In this document: positions 24,100 to 32,456 of the stretch, piece by piece | Position numbering within the stretch: the stretch's first letter is position 1 | Layout of the letters: every line of letters starts with the position of its first letter | Assembly: GCF_026586795.1 (NCBI RefSeq) | Contig: NZ_JAPFGY010000003.1 | Coordinates: forward strand, 102,616-166,615 | Source of the DNA: Erythrobacter sp. WG | GTDB taxonomy: Bacteria > Pseudomonadota > Alphaproteobacteria > Sphingomonadales > Sphingomonadaceae | Direction of reading: 5' to 3' | DNA: 64,000 bases | The notes under the pieces: model-generated | The model's database searches: none | What the model saw: only the letters and a program-made list of their open reading frames with translations | What the model was told of the DNA's origin: nothing | Translations under genes and position numbers: made by a program

Positions 24100-26493
24100 A
24101 TGCCAAAACCCCCCAAGCTCCCCCAGGGGATGCCGACGCGCCAGCAGGTGCTCGACTTCATCCAGTCCTCCGACATTCCCGCCGGCAAGCGTGAGATCGC
24201 CAAGGCTTTCGGGCTGAAGGGGCAAGAGAAAATCAAGCTCAAGGCCCTGCTCAAGGACATGGCCGAGGAGGGCCTGATCGACGGGAAGAAGAGCGCCTAT
24301 CACCGCATGGGCGGGGTGCCGAAGGTGACGACGCTCCGGATCGTCGATGTCGATGATGGCGAGTTGATCGCCGAGCCCGACAATTGGGACCCCGAGGCCC
24401 CCGGCAAGCCGCCGCGCCTGATCGTGCGCGAGCCGAAGGTGCGTGGCGCCAAGCGTCCCCCGGCACTCAAGCGCGGCGACCGTATCCTCGCCCGCACCGA
24501 GGAAACCGAGCGCGGGTGGATCGCACATCCGATGAAGAAGCTCCCGGCGCGGACTGAGGGCCTGATGGGGATTGTCGAGATCGACAAGACCGGCAAGGCA
24601 TGGCTCGCGCCGGTCGACAAGCGGGTGCGCCAGTCCTCGCCGATTGCCGATCTGGGCGCGGCGGAGGAAGGCCAGCTGGTGATCGCCGAGCGGGTGGGGC
24701 GCTCCGAACGCGCGGGCGTGAAGGTGATCGAGGTGGTGGGCGATCCGCTCGCGCCGCGCAGCTTCAGCCTGATCGCCATCGCCAAGCACGGCATCCCGCA
24801 CATCTTCCCCGAGGAGGTGCTGGAAGAAGCCCCGCGCGCCGCCAAGCTGAAGCTGTCCGAGAAGACGCGCGAGGATCTGCGGCACCTGCCCATCGTCGCC
24901 ATCGACCCTGCCGACGCCCGCGATCACGATGACGCGATCTGGGCCGAGCCCGACGGGCAGGGCGGGTTCAACGCGCTGGTCGCCATTGCCGATGTCAGCT
25001 TCTACGTGCGCCCCGGCTCCGCGCTCGACCGCGAGGCGAGGAAGCGCGGCAACTCGGTCTACTTCCCCGACCGCGTCGTGCCGATGCTGCCCGAGGTGCT
25101 GAGCGCAGACGTCTGCTCGCTCAAGGAGGGCGAGGACCGGGCGGCGATGGCCTGCCACCTGCACATCAATGCCGACGGCAAGGTGAGCAGTTTCCGCTTC
25201 ACCCGCGCGCTGGTGCGGATCGCCCGCAATATCGCCTATGAGGATGCGCAGGCGATTGTGAACAGTAAGCCCCTTCCCTCGGGGGGAGGGGTTGGGGATG
25301 GGGGTTCCGCGAGTGATATGTCGAACACCCACCCCCCGACCCCCTCCCTCAAGGGAGGGGGAGATGATGTTCGGCAGATACTCCAGAACCTCTGGGCCGC
25401 GTGGCGCGCGCTCGCCGCCGCGCGCGATGCCCGCGATCCGCTCGAGCTCGAACTGCCCGAACGCCGCGTGGTGCTCGACGAGCAGGGCCGCATCGCTTCC
25501 ATCGCGATCCGCGAACGCCTCGATGCGCACCGCGTGGTCGAGGACTTCATGATCGCAGCCAACGTCGCGGCGGCCAAGGCACTGGAAGCGAAAACCGCGC
25601 CGGTGGTCTATCGCATCCACGAGCCGCCGAGCCGCGAGAAGCTCATCGCGCTGCGCGATTACCTCGCCACGATGGGCAAGAAGCTCGCCCTTGGCCAGGT
25701 GGTGACGCCCGGCCTGTTCAACCGGATGCTCAAGGACATTTCCGACGAGGCCGAGAAGGCGCTTGTCATGGAGGCGGTGCTCAGAAGCCAGACGCAGGCC
25801 TATTACGGCCCCGCCAATGCCGGGCACTTCGGCCTCAGCCTGGGCAGCTACGCCCATTTCACCTCGCCGATCCGCCGCTATTCCGACCTTCTGGTGCACC
25901 GCGCGCTGGTCGATGCCTACAAGCTCGAACAGCCCGCGCCTCCCGGCTCGATCCCGGCAACCAGCGGCCTCTCCGACCGCGACAGGGCTAGCCTGGAACA
26001 GGTCTCGGACGCGATCAGCCAGACCGAACGCCGCGCCATGGAGGCCGAGCGCGACACCATCGACCGCTACGTCGCCGCCTGGCTTTTAGGCCGCGTCGGC
26101 GAGGTGTTCGATACGCGGATCACCGGGGTGCAGAGCTTCGGCTTCTTCGCCACCATTACCGGCCTCGGCGGCGACGGGTTGGTGCCGATCTCCACCCTGG
26201 GCAGTGAGTACTTCCGCCACGACGAGGCGGCGAAGGCGCTGGTCGGCACCGACAGCGGGACGACCTACGCGACCGGCGACCGGCTGAAGCTGCGGTTGGC
26301 CGAGGCCAATGCGTTGACCGGCTCGCTCAAGTTCGTGCTCCCCGATGCGGACAGCGGCGCCATCGAGCCGCGCGGCGCGAGGCCGGACGAGCGGCGCCGC
26401 TCCTCCGGCGGGCCGCCGAAGAAAGCCGGCAAGTTCATGGTCGGCAAACGCGGGCGGCCGGGCAACATCCGTCATCAGGGGCGCAAGAAGTAA
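24100..26493 (+). CDS. rnr: Ribonuclease R
   Basis: 797 aa. Processive 3'-5' exoribonuclease of the RNase II/RNB family that degrades structured RNA. Domains in order: an N-terminal winged helix (about 8-68), cold-shock OB domains, the RNB catalytic domain with IDPADARDHDDAIW (about 268-281, Asp cluster), a C-terminal S1 domain (about 665-745, GEVFDTRITGVQSFGFF) and a Lys/Arg-rich tail. Inside the RNB domain, residues about 389-424 are encoded by a palindromic repeat (25264-25370) inserted without breaking the frame. The inserted peptide is Gly/Pro/Ser-rich. Everything after it continues normally, so the enzyme is probably still functional. Confidence 0.93.
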   Translation: MPKPPKLPQGMPTRQQVLDFIQSSDIPAGKREIAKAFGLKGQEKIKLKALLKDMAEEGLIDGKKSAYHRMGGVPKVTTLRIVDVDDGELIAEPDNWDPEAPGKPPRLIVREPKVRGAKRPPALKRGDRILARTEETERGWIAHPMKKLPARTEGLMGIVEIDKTGKAWLAPVDKRVRQSSPIADLGAAEEGQLVIAERVGRSERAGVKVIEVVGDPLAPRSFSLIAIAKHGIPHIFPEEVLEEAPRAAKLKLSEKTREDLRHLPIVAIDPADARDHDDAIWAEPDGQGGFNALVAIADVSFYVRPGSALDREARKRGNSVYFPDRVVPMLPEVLSADVCSLKEGEDRAAMACHLHINADGKVSSFRFTRALVRIARNIAYEDAQAIVNSKPLPSGGGVGDGGSASDMSNTHPPTPSLKGGGDDVRQILQNLWAAWRALAAARDARDPLELELPERRVVLDEQGRIASIAIRERLDAHRVVEDFMIAANVAAAKALEAKTAPVVYRIHEPPSREKLIALRDYLATMGKKLALGQVVTPGLFNRMLKDISDEAEKALVMEAVLRSQTQAYYGPANAGHFGLSLGSYAHFTSPIRRYSDLLVHRALVDAYKLEQPAPPGSIPATSGLSDRDRASLEQVSDAISQTERRAMEAERDTIDRYVAAWLLGRVGEVFDTRITGVQSFGFFATITGLGGDGLVPISTLGSEYFRHDEAAKALVGTDSGTTYATGDRLKLRLAEANALTGSLKFVLPDADSGAIEPRGARPDERRRSSGGPPKKAGKFMVGKRGRPGNIRHQGRKK
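25264..25370. repeat. Palindromic repeat inserted in frame inside rnr
   Basis: A left arm at about 25270-25306 and a right arm at about 25324-25361 are largely complementary, and each also folds on itself (CCCTCGGGGGGAGGG and CCCTCAAGGGAGGG), giving a cruciform-like element. The base composition (runs of C and G) differs sharply from the surrounding codons. The encoded peptide (PLPSGGGVGDGGSASDM, then THPPTPSLKGGG) has no counterpart in the RNase R family as I know it. This resembles coding-sequence insertions of palindromic elements known from Rickettsia. Confidence 0.75.
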
Positions 26494-26503
26494 TCCTGCG
26501 AGA

Positions 26504-26956
26504 TCAGGCGCCGTGGTCGGCCTTGGCCTCGTCGTAATCAGCCGGGACGATATAGAGCGGGCAGGGCAACGATCCTGCCGCCGCCGAGAAATGCGTCACC
26601 AGCGGCCCCGGCGTCGTCCCCTTGGCCGCTCCGAGCACCAGGGCGGCGACTTCCGAATGCTCGGCGAGAAACTCGCTGACGATCTTCTGGCCGGAGCCGA
26701 TCTTGACCGAGATGGTCGGCATGATCCCGCTCTCCGCCAGCAGGTTCCCCGCCACCCCGTGGGCGAGCATCTCGGCCCGGTCGCGGGCCTCGGCCTCGAT
26801 GGTTGCCTGCACCGCGCCGAAGGCCGAGAAATTCTGCTGCCCCACGAGCGCGAGCAGGTGCACCGCGCCCCCCACCGCCGCCGCGCGCCTCGCGGCATAG
26901 CGCAGCGCGGCGGTCGCTTCCTCGCTCTCGTCGATGATGACCAGGAATGTGCGCAT
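26504..26956 (-). CDS. Universal stress protein (UspA family)
   Basis: 150 aa. One Usp domain: the N-terminal beta strand TFLVIIDESEEATAALRYA, VHLLALV, and the C-terminal nucleotide-loop region ALVLGAAKGTTPGPLVTHFS ... CPLYIVPA. The ATP-binding consensus G-x2-G-x9-G-S/T is only partly retained (GAAKG ... AAAGS), so nucleotide binding is uncertain. It is divergent from the E2 gene (137 bp between starts) and convergent with rnr (10 bp gap). Confidence 0.85.
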   Translation of the reverse strand: MRTFLVIIDESEEATAALRYAARRAAAVGGAVHLLALVGQQNFSAFGAVQATIEAEARDRAEMLAHGVAGNLLAESGIMPTISVKIGSGQKIVSEFLAEHSEVAALVLGAAKGTTPGPLVTHFSAAAGSLPCPLYIVPADYDEAKADHGA

Positions 26957-27093
26957 ATCGGGGCCCCTGTGGAGGCGAGGGTATCAATGCATTCGTATGG
27001 ATTGGCAAGTCCTTCGGGCTCTGACCCCTTGCCCGGACCGGGGGAATTGGCCAGAGACCCGGGCAGGATCGATTACGGGAGTATCAGCGGATC

Positions 27094-28521
27094 ATGGCCC
27101 TCGACATCAAGATGCCGGCTCTGTCGCCCACCATGGAGGAGGGCACCCTGGCCCGCTGGCTGGTGAAGGTCGGCGATACGGTCGCCTCGGGCGACGTGAT
27201 GGCCGAGATCGAGACCGATAAGGCGACCATGGAGTTCGAGGCGGTCGACGAGGGCGTGATCGCGGAGATCCTTGTCGAGGAGGGTACCGAGGGCGTGAAG
27301 GTCGGCGCGGTGATCGCGCGGCTGACGGTCGAGGGTGAGGAGACCGCCAGCGCACCGGCTCCGGCGCCCGCCGAAGCGCCTGCACCCGCGCCCGCGCCGG
27401 CAGCGAGCGCGCCAGAGGCCTCCCCGACGAAGGATGCTCCTGCCGCCACGCCGCTTGCCAAAAGGCTTGCCGAGCAGAACGGGATCGCGCTGGACAGCCT
27501 CACCGGCAGCGGGCCCGGGGGCAAGATCGCCAAGCAGGACGTCGAGGCCGCGATGGCCGGTGGCGGCACGGCGGCGGCGAGCGCCGCTTCGGGCGATCGC
27601 ATCATCGCCTCGCCGCTCGCCAAGCGCATCGCCGGCGAGAAGGGCATCGACCTTGCGCAGGTGAAGGGCAGCGGCCCCAATGGCCGGATCGTCAAGGACG
27701 ACATCGACAACTTCACCCCTGCGCCAGCTGCCTCCGCGCCCGCGCCAGCACCCGCTGCGTCGCCTTCGCCCGCAGCCGATGCGCCCGCAGCAGCCCCTGC
27801 GCCCGCTCCGGCCCCGGCGATCGAGGGCGGGGCGCCCTTCACCGACGAGAAGCTTTCGGGCGTGCGCAAGGTCATCGCCCGCCGCCTGACCGAAAGCAAG
27901 CAGACCGTTCCGCACTTCTATCTCACCATCGACATCCGGCTCGATCCGCTGCTCAAACTGCGCGCGGAACTGAACAAGTCGCTGGAGCCCGACGGGGTGA
28001 AGCTGTCGGTCAACGACCTGCTCATCAAGGCGCTCGCCCGCGCGCTGATGCGGGTGCCGCAGTGCAATGTCAGCTACCAGGGCGACACGCTGCGCCGCTA
28101 CGAGCGCGCCGACATTTCGGTGGCGGTCGCTGCGCCCTCGGGCCTCATTACGCCCGTCATCACCCGCGCCGACACAAAGGGTCTTGCCGCAATCTCGACC
28201 GAGATGAAGACGCTCGCCGGCAAGGCGCGCGACGGCAAGCTGATGCCGCACGAATACCAGGGCGGCACGGCGAGCCTCTCCAATCTCGGCATGTACGGGA
28301 TCAAGCAGTTCGACGCGGTGATCAACCCGCCGCAGGGCATGATCCTTGCGGTCGGCGCGGGCCAGCAGCAGCCCTATGTGGTGAACGGCGCGATCGAGGT
28401 GGCGACGGTGCTCCACGCTTCGGGAAGCTTCGATCACCGCGCCATCGACGGCGCCGACGGCGCGCAGCTGATGGAAGCGATCAAGCAGCTGGTCGAGAAC
28501 CCCATGGGGCTGGTGGTCTAG
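27094..28521 (+). CDS. pdhC: Pyruvate dehydrogenase E2 (dihydrolipoyllysine acetyltransferase) with two E3-binding domains
   Basis: 475 aa. Core of the pyruvate dehydrogenase complex. Domains in order: a lipoyl domain (2-78, lipoylated Lys43 in [11 protein letters not shown]); an Ala/Pro linker; a peripheral subunit-binding domain at about 118-153 ([26 protein letters not shown]); a short linker; a second such domain at about 171-206 ([26 protein letters not shown]); another Ala/Pro linker; and the catalytic acyltransferase domain (about 245-475) ending in [14 protein letters not shown] with catalytic His and Asp. Most E2 proteins have a single subunit-binding domain. lpdA (E3) follows after 40 bp; the E1 genes are not in this window. 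TFDHR-type E2 paralogues (OGDH, BCKDH) are less likely given the [11 protein letters not shown] start. Confidence 0.93.
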   Translation: MALDIKMPALSPTMEEGTLARWLVKVGDTVASGDVMAEIETDKATMEFEAVDEGVIAEILVEEGTEGVKVGAVIARLTVEGEETASAPAPAPAEAPAPAPAPAASAPEASPTKDAPAATPLAKRLAEQNGIALDSLTGSGPGGKIAKQDVEAAMAGGGTAAASAASGDRIIASPLAKRIAGEKGIDLAQVKGSGPNGRIVKDDIDNFTPAPAASAPAPAPAASPSPAADAPAAAPAPAPAPAIEGGAPFTDEKLSGVRKVIARRLTESKQTVPHFYLTIDIRLDPLLKLRAELNKSLEPDGVKLSVNDLLIKALARALMRVPQCNVSYQGDTLRRYERADISVAVAAPSGLITPVITRADTKGLAAISTEMKTLAGKARDGKLMPHEYQGGTASLSNLGMYGIKQFDAVINPPQGMILAVGAGQQQPYVVNGAIEVATVLHASGSFDHRAIDGADGAQLMEAIKQLVENPMGLVV

Positions 28522-28561
28522 GCCGCCGCCCACCTCCCTTTCCTCCCCAAGGATGACACCA

Positions 28562-29971
28562 ATGGCGACAGAATATGACGTGATCGTGCTGGGCTCGGGC
28601 CCCGGCGGCTATGTCGCGGCGATCCGCTGTGCGCAGCTCGGGCTGAAGACCGCCATCGTCGAACGCGAGAACCTCGGCGGCATCTGCCTCAATTGGGGCT
28701 GCATCCCGACCAAGGCGATGCTGCGCTCGGCCGAAATCTTCCACTATATGCAGCACGCGGGCGACTACGGCCTCGTCGCGCAAGGGATCGAGGCGGACCT
28801 TTCTGCCATCGTCAAGCGTAGCCGCGGGGTGGCGAAGCAATTGAACCAGGGCGTCACGCACCTGATGAAGAAGAACAAGATCGCCGTGCACATGGGTGAG
28901 GGGCGGCTGACCGGGCCGACCGCGCTAACCGTCACCTCCGACAAGGGCGAGGAGCAGCTCACCGCCAAGCACCTGATCCTTGCCACCGGCGCGCGCGCCC
29001 GCGACCTGCCCTTCGCGCCGGCCGACGGCAAGCGCGTCTGGACCTATCGCCACGCCATGACCCCCACCGAACTGCCGGAAAAGCTGCTGGTGATCGGATC
29101 GGGCGCGATTGGGATCGAATTCGCGAGCTTCTACAACGATCTCGGCAGCGAGGTGACTGTGGTGGAAATGCTCGACCGGATCGTCCCAGTGGAGGATGCG
29201 GACGTTTCAACCTTCCTCGAGAAATGCCTCAAGAAGCAGGGCATCACGATCATGACCGGCGCCGGGGTCGAGGCGCTGAAGGTCTCGGACAGCGGCATCA
29301 GGGCAACGATCAAGGACAAGGCGGGCGCCAGCACAACCAGCGACTACACCCACGTGATCGTCGCCATCGGCATCGTGCCCAACACCGAGAACATCGGCCT
29401 CGAAGGTCATGTCGAGATGGACCGCGGCTTCATCCAGATCGACCCCTATGGCCGCACCGGCGCGCCGGGCCTGTGGGCGATCGGCGACTGCACCCCGGGA
29501 CCGTGGCTGGCGCACAAGGCGAGCCACGAGGGCGTCACCGCCGCCGAGGCGATCGCGCAGGAGCTCGGCAACACCGAGGTCCATCCCCACCCCCTGAACC
29601 GACTGGCGATCCCGGGGTGCACCTATTGCCACCCGCAGATCGCCAGCGTCGGCATGACCGAGGCGAAAGCGAGGGAGGCCGGCCACGAGGTCCGCGTCGG
29701 CAACTTCCCCTTCATCGGCAACGGCAAGGCCATCGCGCTGGGCGAGGCGGAGGGCTTCATCAAGACCGTCTTCGACGCCAGTACGGGCGAGCTGCTGGGC
29801 GCGCACATGATCGGCGCGGAGGTGACCGAGCTGATCCACGGCTACACCATCGGCAAGGTGCTCGAGACCACCGAGGCCGAACTGATGCACACCGTCTTCC
29901 CGCACCCGACGCTTTCCGAAATGATGCACGAAAGCGTGCTCGATGCCTACGGGCGGGCGCTGCACTTCTGA
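28562..29971 (+). CDS. lpdA: Dihydrolipoyl dehydrogenase (E3)
   Basis: 469 aa. Flavoprotein that reoxidises dihydrolipoyl groups of 2-oxoacid dehydrogenases. The FAD-binding GSGPGGYVAA (11-20), redox disulfide Cys42/Cys47 in GGICLNWGCIPTKA, NAD-binding GSGAIGIEFASFY and the active-site C-terminal HPHPTLSEMMHE are intact. It follows pdhC closely and probably serves the same complex. An ATG 9 bp upstream (28553) would add three residues; 28562 gives the usual N-terminus MATEYDVIVLG. Confidence 0.96.
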   Translation: MATEYDVIVLGSGPGGYVAAIRCAQLGLKTAIVERENLGGICLNWGCIPTKAMLRSAEIFHYMQHAGDYGLVAQGIEADLSAIVKRSRGVAKQLNQGVTHLMKKNKIAVHMGEGRLTGPTALTVTSDKGEEQLTAKHLILATGARARDLPFAPADGKRVWTYRHAMTPTELPEKLLVIGSGAIGIEFASFYNDLGSEVTVVEMLDRIVPVEDADVSTFLEKCLKKQGITIMTGAGVEALKVSDSGIRATIKDKAGASTTSDYTHVIVAIGIVPNTENIGLEGHVEMDRGFIQIDPYGRTGAPGLWAIGDCTPGPWLAHKASHEGVTAAEAIAQELGNTEVHPHPLNRLAIPGCTYCHPQIASVGMTEAKAREAGHEVRVGNFPFIGNGKAIALGEAEGFIKTVFDASTGELLGAHMIGAEVTELIHGYTIGKVLETTEAELMHTVFPHPTLSEMMHESVLDAYGRALHF

Positions 29972-30273
29972 CGCCGAGCGTGGGACTCTCGGTGGTGCCG
30001 GCCAGCGAAGAGCATCGCGGGTCCCGCTGCTTGCGCAGCGTACCAGGCCAGTCAGCTTCGCGTGCGTGAACCTTCACGCGCCTGACCGTGCCGATCGTAT
30101 CAGCCCGGCCGGCCGCTCGTCGCCGGGTGGCAACACGGCCGCCCGGGGCGAAAACATGCCGAGCAACGTGGGCAGCCCCCTTGGCGCATTGCTGATTGCG
30201 CAGCCCCATGCCCTGCGATAGCGTCCGGCACGCAGCCAAGAATGGCAGGATCTCTTAATTCCAAGGCCGCCGC
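29972..30273. other. 302-bp gene-free spacer between lpdA and the methyltransferase gene
   Basis: No credible coding frame is seen. A hairpin at 30051-30086 pairs GTCAG with CTGAC outside and GCGTGA with TCACGC around an ACCT loop; it lacks a U-tract but could terminate lpdA. The spacer marks the left border of the AT-richer methyltransferase segment. Confidence 0.5.
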
Positions 30274-31077
30274 ATGAACATCAATGAGCGCCTCGAGCGC
30301 CTCGAGGCTCAGGTAAAGCTGGTAGAGGCCTATTCGGTTCAGGCTTTCTGGCAAGCAATCGACCGTGTCTATGAGCTGATGCTTCCGAAAATGGAGCTGC
30401 ATTGCATAATCTGTGGTCATCGCGACGGCCGTTCGGGGTTCGCAGTTCACGTGTCACAATGCCAATTCGGAGGCGGCTTGCTTGAGCGGTATCAATGCCC
30501 CAAGTGCGATGCCATATTCGGCCCCCAGAAGTATCTGGATTTGAGCGACAGCTTCGTTACTGCCGATTATGACCTCCTTTACTCTCGATATAGTGAGGGT
30601 GATAGCACCACTAACGAGATTAGGACGTTCCTGTCGACGTCACCTCGGTCAGGCGGTCTCTACCTCAATTGGGGTTGTGGCGCATGGTCTGAGACCATCC
30701 CCGAGTTGCGGAAACAAGGCTACGACGTGTGGGGACATGAGCCGTCCATTCGTGAAACCTCCGACGTGATCGTCAAATACCGAGATGAAATATCAGCCAG
30801 GTTCAACGCAATCTTTTCGAACAATGTCATCGAGCATTTCCGCGATCCTGTCGCTGAGTTTGAATACTTCAAGTCGATATTGTCCGATGATGGAGTGATG
30901 GCCCACGCATCTCCCTGTTATGATTACGCCTATGCGGATACGCGATTTCACACGTTGTTTCTGCTCGGAAAGTCGCCGTATATTCTTGCCGAGCGCACGG
31001 GTTTCCATGCAAGGCAAGCTGTTCGCGACGGAGAATATATCAACTTCGTCTTCGAACGCGTGCCAGCGCCTGCCTGA
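30274..31077 (+). CDS. SAM-dependent methyltransferase-like protein with zinc-ribbon N-terminus, probably acquired
   Basis: 267 aa. A short coiled N-terminus (ERLERLEAQVKLVEAY) is followed by Cys pairs CIICG and CPKC (about residues 44-76), resembling the zinc-binding head of sugar or small-molecule methyltransferases. A class I methyltransferase core comes next, with a degenerate motif I (YLNWGCGAWSETI) and the post-motif NVIEHFRDPVAEFEYF. By eye its base composition is clearly less GC-rich than any neighbour, with many A/T-ending codons. It is flanked by the tRNA-Ser(TGA) gene. Recent horizontal acquisition is therefore likely. The substrate is unknown; related proteins often lie in polysaccharide or natural-product clusters. 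Confidence 0.75.
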   Translation: MNINERLERLEAQVKLVEAYSVQAFWQAIDRVYELMLPKMELHCIICGHRDGRSGFAVHVSQCQFGGGLLERYQCPKCDAIFGPQKYLDLSDSFVTADYDLLYSRYSEGDSTTNEIRTFLSTSPRSGGLYLNWGCGAWSETIPELRKQGYDVWGHEPSIRETSDVIVKYRDEISARFNAIFSNNVIEHFRDPVAEFEYFKSILSDDGVMAHASPCYDYAYADTRFHTLFLLGKSPYILAERTGFHARQAVRDGEYINFVFERVPAPA

Positions 31078-31099
31078 TCGAACGCCCGCGAGAGATGAT

Positions 31100-31189
31100 T
31101 GGCGGACAGGGTGGGATTCGAACCCACGGTAGGCTTGCACCTACGGCGGTTTTCAAGACCGCTGCCTTAAACCACTCGGCCACCTGTCC
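31100..31189 (-). tRNA. tRNA-Ser (anticodon TGA)
   Basis: On the minus strand the sequence folds as a class II tRNA. The acceptor stem GGACAGG pairs with CCTGTCC, followed by discriminator G and an encoded CCA. The anticodon loop CTTGAAA holds TGA (31153-31155), a long variable arm (GTAGGTGCAAGCCTAC) is typical of serine tRNA, and the T-loop GGTTCGAATCC is intact. It lies 22 bp after the atypical methyltransferase gene, a classical integration neighbourhood, but no duplicated 3' end was recognised. Confidence 0.96.
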
Positions 31190-31338
31190 TGCGCCGCGTT
31201 CGGCTAGCGGCCTCGCGCAGGTTTGTCACCTGCCTTGACGCACCGCTCGGCAGCCAATTCCCGAATGTCCGAGGCTCAGGGGGGAGAACCGCGGTTCGGT
31301 TGTTGGGAATTCAGGCAAGGTGTGACATCCCTGGGCTC

Positions 31339-32394
31339 ATGATTCCCCGCCTCCTTCCTGCCGTCGCCGCCCTCGCTCTCGCCGGCTTCGCCGCACTCGG
31401 TGTCGCGCCGGCCGAAGCGCCCGCCGTGGCCCAGGCCACCAGCGCCGACGGCATCGGTTTCGAGGCCTATCTCGAGCGCCTCAAGGCGCGCGCCCAGGCC
31501 GAAGGCGTACGCCCCGCCACCATCGAGCGCATGACCGTGGGCCTCACGCCGAACCAGCGGGTCATCGCCCTCGACCAGAACCAGCCTGGCAGCGGCACTG
31601 CACGCGGCTATCCGCCGATGTCCGGCTATATCGCCGCCCATGTCGATGCGGCGCGGATCGGCGGCGGGCGCGCGGTCTATGCGCAGCATCGCGATCTCCT
31701 CGCCCGCCTCGAGGCGCAATATGGCGTGCCGGGTTCGATCCTTGTCGCGATCTTCGGGCACGAGACCAGCTATGGGCGGGTGAAGGGCGACTTCGATCTC
31801 GCCCGCAGTCTCGCCACACTGGCCTGGGAAGGGCGGCGCCGCGAACTGTTCGCCGACGAGTTCGTGGCGTTGATGAAGGTCGCCGACAAGGGCTACGACC
31901 GCTCGCAACTGGTCGGGTCCTATGCCGGTGCTTTCGGGAACCCGCAGTTCCTGCCCAGCGTCTACCTGCGGCTTGCGACCGACGGCGACGGGGACGGGCG
32001 GGCGGACATCTTCACCAACAGGGCCGACACCTTCGCCTCCATCGCCAACTACTTTCGCGACGCCGGTTGGCGTCCCGGACAGCCGTGGGGCGTGCGCGCT
32101 TTCGTCCCGAGCGGGTTCGACGTCACGGCCTATCGCACCAGGCTCGTCTCTCCCGTCTGTCCGCGGGTTCACGAGCGGCTCAGTCGCTGGATGACGGTCG
32201 GAGAATGGCGCGCGGCGGGCGTCACCCCGCAGCGAGCGCTGGCCGATGACGTCATGGCGTCATTCTTCCAGCCCGACGGCCCAGGTACCCCGGCCTGGCT
32301 CCTCACCGGCAACTACCGCGCGATCCTCGAATACAATTGTTCGAGCTATTATGCCCTGAGCGTCGGCCTGCTCGCCGACGAAATCGTGAACTGA
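31339..32394 (+). CDS. Lytic murein transglycosylase B (MltB family)
   Basis: 351 aa with a signal peptide (residues 1-32, cleavage near PAVAQA). The SLT_2/MltB domain includes FEAYLERLKARAQAEGV, the catalytic Glu142 in IFGHETSYGR, LATLAWEGRRRELFADEF and YAGAFGNPQFLPSVYL. A Ca-binding-like DGDGDGRADIF segment and the C-terminal ILEYNCSSYYALSVGLLADEI are also typical. It cleaves the MurNAc-GlcNAc bond, producing 1,6-anhydro ends. It precedes the D-Ala-D-Ala carboxypeptidase gene by 62 bp, forming a peptidoglycan-remodelling pair. Confidence 0.92.
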   Translation: MIPRLLPAVAALALAGFAALGVAPAEAPAVAQATSADGIGFEAYLERLKARAQAEGVRPATIERMTVGLTPNQRVIALDQNQPGSGTARGYPPMSGYIAAHVDAARIGGGRAVYAQHRDLLARLEAQYGVPGSILVAIFGHETSYGRVKGDFDLARSLATLAWEGRRRELFADEFVALMKVADKGYDRSQLVGSYAGAFGNPQFLPSVYLRLATDGDGDGRADIFTNRADTFASIANYFRDAGWRPGQPWGVRAFVPSGFDVTAYRTRLVSPVCPRVHERLSRWMTVGEWRAAGVTPQRALADDVMASFFQPDGPGTPAWLLTGNYRAILEYNCSSYYALSVGLLADEIVN

Positions 32395-32456
32395 AGCCCG
32401 CCCCTGCCTCGCAAATCCTGGGGGGTGCCTGTATAGGCCGCGCCGTGATACCGCCC

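Noticed and set aside
30274..31189. Complete genomic island at tRNA-Ser
   Set aside because: There is only one atypical gene, no integrase, and no duplicated tRNA end was recognised. At best a remnant.
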